From NCBI GenBank assembly GCA_905214905.1, contig CAJMNK010000077.1, positions 1 to 8,017 on the forward strand: a DNA stretch of 8,017 nucleotides, read 5' to 3'. Of the stretch, positions 1 through 4,874 are shown piece after piece; position 1 is the first letter of the stretch, and every line of letters begins with the position of its first letter. Below the pieces are notes generated by a model, which saw only the letters and a list, made by a program, of their open reading frames with translations, did not search any database and had not been told where the DNA came from. Origin of the DNA: an uncultured bacterium. GTDB lineage: Bacteria > Actinomycetota > Coriobacteriia > Coriobacteriales > Coriobacteriaceae. The translations under genes were made by a program, and so were the position numbers.

Positions 1-18
1 GGAATGTGCGTGCATTCC
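1..18. repeat. Short inverted repeat at the left edge, possible rpiB terminator hairpin
   Basis: GGAATG (1-6) pairs perfectly with CATTCC (13-18) around a six-base centre. It lies about 40 bases past the rpiB stop codon, in the direction rpiB is transcribed, so it could be the terminator hairpin of that gene. The window starts at its outer arm, so a T-run on the minus strand cannot be seen. A six-bp stem alone is weak evidence. Confidence 0.25.
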
Positions 19-56
19 AGGCGAGGGCTGTCGCTAGCGTATGGCGTTGTAAGTCT

Positions 57-524
57 TTAGGCCTCGTCGACGACCTTGAGACCGCGGGTCTGGTCGATCT
101 CGTTGAGGAGGTTGACGCGACGCTCGTGGCGGCCGCCCTCGAACTCGGCGTCGAGCCACTCGTCGACGATCATCTTAGCGAGCTCGGAGCCAACGACGCG
201 GGCGCCAAAGGCGAGCACGTTGGTGTTGTTGTGCATGCGGGAGAGCTTGGCGCTGAAGGGCTCGGAGCACACGACGGCGCGTACGCCCTCGACCTTGTTG
301 GCAGCCAGGCTGATCCCGACGCCGGTACCGCAGATCAGGATGCCCAGGTCGACGTCGCCGTTGGCAACGGCCTTACCCACCTTGTAGCCGGCGATGGGGT
401 AGTCAAAGCTCTCGGAGGTGTCGGTGCCAAAGTTCACGACCTCGCAGCCGCGCTCCTTCAGGTGCTCGGAAATGATGTTCTTGAGCTCGACGGCGGCGTG
501 GTCGTTACCGATACCGATCTTCAT
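57..524 (-). CDS. rpiB: Ribose-5-phosphate isomerase B (RpiB/LacAB family), 155 aa
   Basis: Cytoplasmic isomerase interconverting ribose 5-phosphate and ribulose 5-phosphate in the non-oxidative pentose phosphate pathway. The protein begins MKIGIGNDHAA, the family's N-terminal phosphate/sugar-binding start (Asp8, His9). It has the central ICGTGVGISLAANK motif with the catalytic Cys65 and Thr67, HNNTNVLAFGAR with His98, and FEGGRHERR near the C-terminus with Arg132 and Arg136. These residues match those used by RpiB, and the 155-aa length is normal (about 150). The frame stays open 72 codons upstream, but the ATG at 524 is chosen because it starts the family homology and has AGAGGA seven bases before it on the minus strand. 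LacA/LacB (galactose-6-phosphate isomerase subunits) are related, but a single stand-alone gene without lac genes favours RpiB. It is transcribed divergently from the cyuA-like gene. Confidence 0.95.
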   Translation of the reverse strand: MKIGIGNDHAAVELKNIISEHLKERGCEVVNFGTDTSESFDYPIAGYKVGKAVANGDVDLGILICGTGVGISLAANKVEGVRAVVCSEPFSAKLSRMHNNTNVLAFGARVVGSELAKMIVDEWLDAEFEGGRHERRVNLLNEIDQTRGLKVVDEA

Positions 525-606
525 AGATGGTTCCTCTCTGGTCTGTGCGGCGCAAATGCTAAAGGTGTTTACCGCGTTCGACTGCATGATAGCGCGACTT
601 TTGTGT

Positions 607-625
607 AAACGCTCGGGCGTTTTTT
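607..625 (+). terminator. Terminator-like hairpin with T-run in the rpiB/cyuA divergent region
   Basis: AAACGC (607-612), loop TCGG, GCGTTT (617-622), then a continuing T-run to 625. In form it is a small rho-independent terminator reading on the plus strand. No plus-strand gene ends here, so it could only stop transcription antisense to rpiB. It may equally be a chance palindrome or a regulatory site between the divergent genes. Confidence 0.25.
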
Positions 626-730
626 GATCAAACGCTTTAGCAGGCAACAAGACCCGCTTTTCATGAATGAATGCCGCCAGTTTGTGCTTGAGCGCCGTCC
701 GCCGGAACCATGGTTGCGGTTTTTGATGCA

Positions 731-758
731 TTGTTATCAAATAGAAGAGCTAATTATT
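731..758 (+). promoter_or_regulatory. Candidate promoter for the cyuA-like gene
   Basis: The only AT-rich patch before the cyuA-like gene contains TTGTTA (731-736) and, 16 bases on, ATTATT (753-758), with an overlapping TAATTA at 751-756. A start point in the 760s would leave a leader of roughly 30 nt carrying the AGGAG ribosome binding site at 786-790. Neither box is close to consensus, so this is only the best candidate in the interval. Confidence 0.28.
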
Positions 759-796
759 TTTGAGAGCCCAGCCCGTTATGCAAGCAGGAGATACCT

Positions 797-2116
797 ATGC
801 CTACCGATTCCCTTCGTGATGCCGCGTTTTGCGATGTTTTGAACCGCGAGCTTGTTTGTGCGCTCGGCTGCACCGAGCCTATTGCCGTTGCCTATGCAGC
901 GGCGTTGGCGAGCCAGACGCTCGGTTGCGAACCCGATCATATGGACGTTGCCTGCTCGGGCAACATCATCAAGAACGTTAAGAGCGTGACCGTGCCCAAC
1001 TCGGGCGGTATGCACGGTATTGAAGCTGCAGCCGTGCTGGGTGCCGTGGGCGGTGACGCCAAGAGCGCGCTTGAGGTGCTCGAGAGCGTTAACGATGAAG
1101 ACCGCGCTCGTGTGGCCGAGCTCCTCGCCGACGCCGGCTACTGCGATGTGTCGCTTGTCGAGGGTGTGCCCAACCTCTACATCAAGGTGACTGCGTCGGC
1201 CGGGGGCCATACCGCGGTCGTCGAGATTACCGATCACCACACTAATGTCACGTGCCATACGCTCGATGGTATTCCGGTATGCGGCAAGTCGGCGGGGGAG
1301 TGCGCCGCCTGCGCCGAGCGCGTGGTGGCCGAGCGTGCGGCAGATAACGCCGATACGCCCATGTCCATTGATTCCATCATCGACTTTATCGAGGACGGCG
1401 ACATTGAGGGCGCTCGCGCTGCCGTTGAGCGTCAGATCGAGCTGAACGGCGCGATCAGCGCCGAGGGTCTGGCGCACGCTTGGGGTGCCGAGGTTGGCCG
1501 TACGCTGCTGGGTGCTCGCGCCGATGACGTTGCCTGCCGTGCCCGTGCCCGTGCCGCCGCCGGGTCCGACGCCCGCATGAACGGCTGCGCGCTGCCGGTC
1601 GCCATTGTGTGTGGCTCGGGCAACCAGGGCATTACCTGCGCACTGCCCGTTATGGAGTATGCCGAGTACCTGCGCTGCGACCACGACCGCCTGGTGCGCG
1701 CCGTGATGCTGTCCGATCTCATTGCCGTGCATATCAAGAGCTATATTGGTGCGCTCTCGGCGTTTTGTGGTGCTATTTGCGCTGCGTGCGGTGCCGGCGC
1801 GGCGATTACCTGGCTGTGCGGTGGCACGCGCGAGCAAATCGGTGCGACGGTCTCCAATACGCTCGGTAACGTTGGCGGCATCGTGTGCGATGGAGCCAAG
1901 GCGAGCTGCGCCGCCAAGATTTCCGCTGCCGTTGATGCGGCGATTCTGGGTCACGATATGGCTATGCAGGGCCGTGGCTTCCGTGCCGGAGAGGGTCTGA
2001 TCCAAGATACTGTCGAGCAGACGATCGCTAGCATGGGCTATGTGGGCCGTGTGGGTATGAAAGATACCGACGTCGAGATCCTCAACATTATGATCGGCAA
2101 AACACGGGTTTGCTAG
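797..2116 (+). CDS. L-cysteine desulfidase / UPF0597 family (CyuA/YhaM/CdsB-like), 439 aa
   Basis: Probable [4Fe-4S] enzyme that breaks L-cysteine into pyruvate, ammonia and sulfide. The family is UPF0597/SDH-alpha and includes E. coli CyuA (YhaM) and the methanogen cysteine desulfidase. The sequence shows the N-terminal GCTEPIAVA motif with Cys25, CSGNIIKN near residue 55, SGNQGI in the middle, SAFCGA with Cys324, and GIVCDGAKASC with Cys364 and Cys371. Cys25 and the 40-residue spacing of Cys324 and Cys364 fit, as I recall them, the three conserved cluster cysteines of the archaeal enzyme. Length is typical of the family. AGGAG at 786-790 is six bases before the ATG. No cysteine transporter is adjacent. 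The serine-dehydratase alpha fold makes activity on related amino acids possible. The stop codon lies in a perfect inverted repeat (2112-2147). The gene symbol is left blank because the substrate is inferred from family. Confidence 0.88.
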   Translation: MPTDSLRDAAFCDVLNRELVCALGCTEPIAVAYAAALASQTLGCEPDHMDVACSGNIIKNVKSVTVPNSGGMHGIEAAAVLGAVGGDAKSALEVLESVNDEDRARVAELLADAGYCDVSLVEGVPNLYIKVTASAGGHTAVVEITDHHTNVTCHTLDGIPVCGKSAGECAACAERVVAERAADNADTPMSIDSIIDFIEDGDIEGARAAVERQIELNGAISAEGLAHAWGAEVGRTLLGARADDVACRARARAAAGSDARMNGCALPVAIVCGSGNQGITCALPVMEYAEYLRCDHDRLVRAVMLSDLIAVHIKSYIGALSAFCGAICAACGAGAAITWLCGGTREQIGATVSNTLGNVGGIVCDGAKASCAAKISAAVDAAILGHDMAMQGRGFRAGEGLIQDTVEQTIASMGYVGRVGMKDTDVEILNIMIGKTRVC

Positions 2117-2147
2117 CTACGCGGTTTTACCAAACCGCGTAGCTAGC
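2112..2147 (+). terminator. Perfect 16-bp inverted repeat over the cyuA-like stop codon
   Basis: GCTAGCTACGCGGTTT (2112-2127) and AAACCGCGTAGCTAGC (2132-2147) are exact reverse complements around a TACC loop. The cyuA-like stop TAG (2114-2116) lies inside the left arm. As RNA it would be a very stable hairpin at the 3' end of the message, so a terminator or RNA 3'-end stabiliser is the likeliest role. No T-run follows, so it is not a canonical rho-independent terminator. A ribosome terminating at the stop codon would cover the left arm. Confidence 0.55.
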
Positions 2148-2156
2148 CGACGCTGC

Positions 2157-2254
2157 AAACGTCCCTAAGCGGCAATCTGCCTTTCAATCGTCGGGCATGG
2201 CCAGAAGGCCTATGCCCTCCTCTTTCAAGGCACATTGCCCGCTTAGGGGCGTTT
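2157..2254. repeat. Long imperfect hairpin of about 98 nt
   Basis: The outer left arm (2157-2183, starting AAACGTCCCTAAGCGG) pairs with the right arm (2227-2254, ending CCGCTTAGGGGCGTTT) with one bulged base and only a few mismatches over about 27 bp. Inside is a symmetric nine-by-nine internal loop. Then comes a second stem, GGGCATGGCC (2193-2202) with GGCCTATGCCC (2207-2217), around an AGAA tetraloop. The nested, paired design is too extensive for chance. It may be a small structured RNA, a terminator (the right arm runs into TTTT at 2252-2255) or a MITE/REP-type element. Confidence 0.7.
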
Positions 2255-2271
2255 TCGCTGACTTATGCTCA

Positions 2272-2389
2272 ACCTGCGGCGTTGTCTTGCTCCGGATGCA
2301 GTCATTGGGGACAGACATAAATGAGTACCTACCTGCGGCGTTGCCATCGCTGCCGAATAGTCATTGGGGACGTTCTTAAATGACTAGGT
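2272..2389. repeat. Two tandem copies of a 59-bp REP-like unit
   Basis: Copy 1 is 2272-2330 and copy 2 is 2331-2389, with a period of exactly 59. Three blocks are identical: ACCTGCGGCGTTG (2272/2331), GTCATTGGGGAC (2301/2360) and AAATGA (2319/2378). The sequence between them has diverged. In copy 2, TAGTCATT (2358-2365) and AATGACTA (2379-2386) form a perfect 8-bp inverted repeat around GGGGACGTTCTTA. In copy 1 the same repeat is imperfect. The form resembles palindromic REP elements moved by Y1-type transposases, but no transposase gene is in the window. Confidence 0.65.
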
Positions 2390-2464
2390 TGGGTAAATTG
2401 CTTTTCAAATTTATTCAATTTGTTTTGTTAGAAATTAAGCTATTTACCCGCTTAAAGCAATTAA

Positions 2465-2638
2465 CGGTATGCATCTGCAATTGAAAATATTGCTCGAAAA
2501 ATTGTCCAAGAAGTCGCGGGGCGATTTTTGATGGGTCGCGCGTCAAGTGATTTGGCAAGTTCTTGGTTAGATATTGGTCAGTTTTGGGGCAACCTTGCCA
2601 AAAGCTTGACGGATGCAGATTTAGACGTCGACGAATGA
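2465..2638 (+). pseudogene. Probable 3' remnant of an unrecognised protein-coding gene
   Basis: An open stretch of 57 codons, bounded upstream by an in-frame TAA (2462-2464) and closed by TGA at 2636-2638. It reads like a real soluble protein end, for example ENIARKIVQEVAGRFLMG and LDIGQFWGNLAKSLTDADL, with helical amphipathic spacing and an acidic tail DLDVDE. It has no ATG before codon 23 (2531), where a 35-codon ORF could start with GGGG nine to ten bases upstream. Codons are AT-richer than in the neighbours. I do not recognise the family. A different frame just upstream is open from the ATG at 2380 to a TGA at 2482-2484 and gives a hydrophobic 34-residue peptide, so a frameshifted older gene is possible. 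Confidence 0.4.
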
Positions 2639-2702
2639 ACACTCTAGGCAGGCTCCAAGCAAAATTCTGGGCTGATTCTCGATAATCGCCTTCAATCGTC
2701 CC

Positions 2703-2729
2703 TTGCCAAGCGCTGGCCTCGCTTACAAT
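2703..2729 (+). promoter_or_regulatory. Candidate promoter for prmC
   Basis: TACAAT (2724-2729) is a near-consensus -10 box in otherwise GC-rich sequence. TTGCCA (2703-2708) is a fair -35 box, but the 15-base spacer is short. A start point near 2736 would leave a leader of about 40 nt with the GAGGGGAGG ribosome binding site before the ATG at 2778. Confidence 0.35.
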
Positions 2730-2777
2730 CTGCTCCGACATTCGCGCGCCGCCCGGCGCTTAAGAGGGGAGGGCCCC

Positions 2778-4028
2778 ATGGCAAACGAGATCTGGACCAT
2801 CAAGCGTTGTCTCGAGTGGACCAAGGAGTACCTGGCCGAGCGCGGCGAGGAGCATCCCCGTCTTTCCGCCGAGTGGCTGCTGTGCGCCGCCACGGGCCTG
2901 GCGCGCATTGACCTATATATGCGTATGGACGAGACGCTTAACGCGGCCCAGCTCGAGACCATGCATGCGGCCGTCGTTCGTCGCGCCAAAGGCGAGCCGC
3001 TGCAGTACATCACCGGCAGCACGCAGTTTCGCATGATTGACGTCGCGTGCGCTCCCGGTGTGCTCATTCCGCGCCCCGAAACCGAGATGCTCGTCGAGGA
3101 AGTCCTCAATTATCTGGATGCCGAGGTGCTGAGCCCCGAGGCTGCTGCCCGTCAGCGTGTTGAGCTGCCTTGGAACGATGAGGTCGAGGAGGCACACAAG
3201 GCCGAGGCCGCGCTGGCAGACGAACGGGCGACTGCCGAGCGCCGTGCCGCTAATCTGACGGCTGCCGATGAGGCGGCGCTAGGCGGCGACGTACTGGGCA
3301 GCCGTGCCTATGCCGAGGAACTGGCCGATCGCGAGGCCGAGGAAGCCGCCGCGCAGGCAGCAGAAGCCGAAGCCGCGGAAGCCGCCGAGTCCGAGCTCGA
3401 CGAATACGGCGTCGCCATCGAGGGTGCCGACCAGGAGACGGTTTCAGCTCAGGATGCCGCTGCGCCTGCCCCAGCCGAGCCCCGCACTGCCCGCGTTCTC
3501 GAGGTCGGCTGCGGCACGGGCTGCATTTCGCTCTCCCTTGTCTGGGAGCGCCGCGGCCACGTTACCTGCACCGCCACCGATATCGAGTCGCGCGCCATCG
3601 ATCTGGCCACCAAAAACCGCGACACCCTCGGCCTCACGGCAGATGAGGTTGCCTTTAGCCTCACCAACCTGGTGAGTTCCATTCCCTGCGAAGAGTGGGG
3701 CACCTTTGATGTGCTCGTCTCCAACCCACCTTACATCCCGACCGACGTCATGCGCTCGCTGCCGCACGAGGTCAAGGACTTTGAGCCCGACCTGGCGCTC
3801 GAGGGCGGCGCCGACGGCCTCGATATCTTCCGCCGCCTGCTCAACGCGGCGCCTTACATGCTGCGCGCCGGCGGCCTGTTTGCCTGCGAGCTCTACGAGG
3901 GTACCCTCGATGCCGCGGCCGAGCTCTGTCGCCAGGCAGGCCTTTCGGACGTGCGTATCGTCCATGACCTTACCGATCGCCCCCGCATCGTCCGAGCCAT
4001 CGTCACCGAGCCCAAGCAGCGCCAGTAA
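2778..4028 (+). CDS. prmC: Peptide chain release factor N5-glutamine methyltransferase PrmC, with Ala/Glu-rich insertion, 416 aa
   Basis: S-adenosylmethionine-dependent enzyme that methylates the glutamine of the GGQ motif in release factors RF1 and RF2, making peptide release efficient. Residues 1-113 form the helical N-terminal release-factor-binding domain, ending with IPRPETEMLVEE (PRPETE at 98-103). The methyltransferase fold starts at VLEVGCGTGCISL (motif I, Glu242 to Cys249) and carries the catalytic SNPPYIP motif (Asn316 to Tyr319). The family is normally about 280 aa. Here roughly 120 extra residues (114-236), rich in Ala and Glu, separate the two domains without breaking the frame. 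The frame is open further upstream, but the ATG at 2778 is chosen because GAGGGGAGG precedes it and homology begins there. N5-methyltransferases for other substrates share NPPY, but the N-terminal domain points to PrmC. hicA follows 68 bases later. Confidence 0.93.
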   Translation: MANEIWTIKRCLEWTKEYLAERGEEHPRLSAEWLLCAATGLARIDLYMRMDETLNAAQLETMHAAVVRRAKGEPLQYITGSTQFRMIDVACAPGVLIPRPETEMLVEEVLNYLDAEVLSPEAAARQRVELPWNDEVEEAHKAEAALADERATAERRAANLTAADEAALGGDVLGSRAYAEELADREAEEAAAQAAEAEAAEAAESELDEYGVAIEGADQETVSAQDAAAPAPAEPRTARVLEVGCGTGCISLSLVWERRGHVTCTATDIESRAIDLATKNRDTLGLTADEVAFSLTNLVSSIPCEEWGTFDVLVSNPPYIPTDVMRSLPHEVKDFEPDLALEGGADGLDIFRRLLNAAPYMLRAGGLFACELYEGTLDAAAELCRQAGLSDVRIVHDLTDRPRIVRAIVTEPKQRQ

Positions 4029-4042
4029 TATTTATTAACTGG

Positions 4043-4071
4043 TTAGCAAAAATTATAAATTAGTTTATAAT
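4043..4071 (+). promoter_or_regulatory. Strong promoter of the hicAB operon
   Basis: TTAGCA (4043-4048), a 17-base spacer, then a perfect TATAAT (4066-4071). This is the best promoter match in the window and lies in the short gap between prmC and hicA. The predicted start near 4078 gives a very short leader with an AGAGG ribosome binding site at 4085-4089. Its -10 box lies inside the right arm of the palindrome at 4051-4072. Confidence 0.7.
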
Positions 4072-4072
4072 T
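4051..4072. promoter_or_regulatory. Palindromic operator overlapping the hicAB promoter
   Basis: AATTATAAA (4051-4059) and TTTATAATT (4064-4072) are exact reverse complements around TTAG. The palindrome covers the promoter spacer and the -10 box, the arrangement expected for autorepression by the HicB antitoxin or the HicAB complex. The site is visible in the sequence; the identity of the repressor is inferred from how HicAB systems usually work. Confidence 0.6.
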
Positions 4073-4096
4073 AGGACGGCTGAAAGAGGTCGGCCC

Positions 4097-4282
4097 ATGC
4101 AACCTCCTACCTTTCGGGAAATCATTGCCCTACTCAAGCACGATGGATTCGTGAAGGTCGCGCAAGTCGGTAGTCATGCTAAGTATGTTTCTGGTGACCG
4201 TGTTGTCACCGTGAACGGCTCTGGTGGTGATCGACCAAAGAAGGGCACGTGGGCAAGTATTCGTCGCCAAGCTGGATGGTAG
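4097..4282 (+). CDS. hicA: HicA family toxin (mRNA interferase), 61 aa
   Basis: Small toxin of the HicAB type II system. It has a double-stranded-RNA-binding-like fold and cleaves mRNA when freed from HicB. The protein shows the family layout: FREIIALLKHDGF helix, then VGSHAKYV with the presumed catalytic His27, then a beta strand (VVTVNGSGG), and the ending KKGTWASIRRQAGW, matching the usual KKGTLRSILKQAGL. Length is typical (about 60). The ATG at 4097 has AGAGG seven bases before it. It is the first gene of a two-gene operon with its own promoter and operator, and hicB starts 12 bases after its stop. Codon choice is less GC-rich than in prmC. The His is present, so the toxin looks intact. 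Confidence 0.9.
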   Translation: MQPPTFREIIALLKHDGFVKVAQVGSHAKYVSGDRVVTVNGSGGDRPKKGTWASIRRQAGW

Positions 4283-4293
4283 TTGGAGGCAAA

Positions 4294-4740
4294 ATGAGGC
4301 AGCGATTTACCTATGACTGCGTTCTCATAAAAGAAGACGACGGTTACTGCGCTAGCTTCCCGCAGATTCCCGGCGCCTTTGCCGATGGCGATACGCGCGA
4401 AGAAGCGATTGCCCATGCTACCGAGGCACTGATGGCGTTTTTGGCCGACGACCTCAACAACGGTTTGACTCCGGCAGGGTACGAACGCTCGGCCGAGGTC
4501 GTGGCCCTTTCAGTCGAAATCGACCACGAGGACGCTCGGGAAGCGGCGTGCCGAACATTTAAAGACGCAGCGCTGGACCTCAAAGTCTCCGCTCCGCGGA
4601 TTACCGCGCTGGTCAAAGCCGGAAAGCTCGATGTTGAACTCGTCGACGGCCGTCGGATGATAACGATAGGCAGCATCGAGCGCTACGCCGCCCAAGAACG
4701 CCACGCCGGCAGGCCAAAGAAGTTCGTCGCAGTCCAATAA
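4294..4740 (+). CDS. hicB: HicB family antitoxin with C-terminal helix-turn-helix domain, 148 aa
   Basis: Antitoxin partner of HicA; it should bind and block the toxin and repress the operon. Residues 5-55 form the HicB partial RNase H-like domain (FTYDCVLIKEDDGYCASFPQ, IPGAF, GDTREEAIAHATEAL). After an acidic linker, residues about 88-132 resemble an AlpA/MerR/excisionase-type helix-turn-helix (DLKVSAPRITALVKAGKL, then a VDGRRMITIGSIERY wing), followed by a basic GRPKK tail. HicB antitoxins more often end in a ribbon-helix-helix or Xre-type domain, so this reading is an inference from motif shape. The ATG at 4294 has GGAGG at 4285-4289. An in-frame ATG at 4276 overlaps the hicA stop but lacks a good ribosome binding site and would add six residues. 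The C-terminal domain is the likely reader of the palindrome at 4051-4072. Confidence 0.85.
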   Translation: MRQRFTYDCVLIKEDDGYCASFPQIPGAFADGDTREEAIAHATEALMAFLADDLNNGLTPAGYERSAEVVALSVEIDHEDAREAACRTFKDAALDLKVSAPRITALVKAGKLDVELVDGRRMITIGSIERYAAQERHAGRPKKFVAVQ

Positions 4741-4874
4741 CCCCCTCACTTTCACCGACTACTAGAGCCGCTCACCAAACCAACATGCGCTCTGGGCAAA
4801 TAGGTTGAACGTTTCGTGCGAGAATGCCCCACAGTAAACAAACTTGCACCAGAGCGTAAGGGGCTGGCATACAC

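Larger units (their letters stand above)
2117..2777. other. Gene-poor gap between the cyuA-like gene and prmC
   Basis: About 660 bases without an intact recognisable gene. In order it holds the right arm of the stop-codon palindrome, a hairpin of about 100 nt (2157-2254), two tandem 59-bp REP-like units (2272-2389), a strikingly AT-rich patch (about 2388-2520), a probable gene remnant ending at 2638, and a GC-rich stretch with a candidate prmC promoter. The patch from about 2390 to 2640 differs in composition from both flanks, which suggests acquired DNA. Confidence 0.7.

Noticed and set aside
32..39. CGCTAGCG palindrome downstream of rpiB
   Set aside because: Eight bases only, self-complementary without a loop, so not a hairpin and likely chance.
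525..740. N-terminal extension of RpiB by 72 residues
   Set aside because: The frame is open, but homology and the AGAGGA site both place the start at 524; the extension has no recognisable content.
624..842. Small plus-strand frame (72 codons) between rpiB and the cyuA-like gene
   Set aside because: It starts at TTG with no good ribosome binding site, runs into the cyuA-like gene in another frame, and shows no family features.
776..2005. 409-codon minus-strand open frame opposite the cyuA-like gene
   Set aside because: It is the antisense shadow of a GC-rich gene whose plus-strand protein has clear family motifs.
2183..2700. TTCAATCGTC at 2183-2192 and again at 2691-2700 as flanking direct repeats of an inserted element
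   Set aside because: Only ten bases match, a chance repeat over this distance is plausible, and the positions do not coincide with the apparent edges of the AT-rich patch.
2415..2741. Minus-strand open frame of 108 codons across the AT-rich gap
   Set aside because: No convincing ribosome binding site, no recognisable motif, composition changes along its length, and the opposite strand holds a more protein-like stretch.
3333..3390. GCC/GAG-rich stretch in prmC as a CRISPR-like or tandem DNA repeat
   Set aside because: It is irregular codon-level repetition inside an intact reading frame, without spacers or a fixed period.
4788..4856. CGCTCTGG (4788-4795) and CCAGAGCG (4849-4856) as a hairpin before the sua5-type gene
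   Set aside because: An 8-bp stem with a 53-base loop and no other support; it may be chance.
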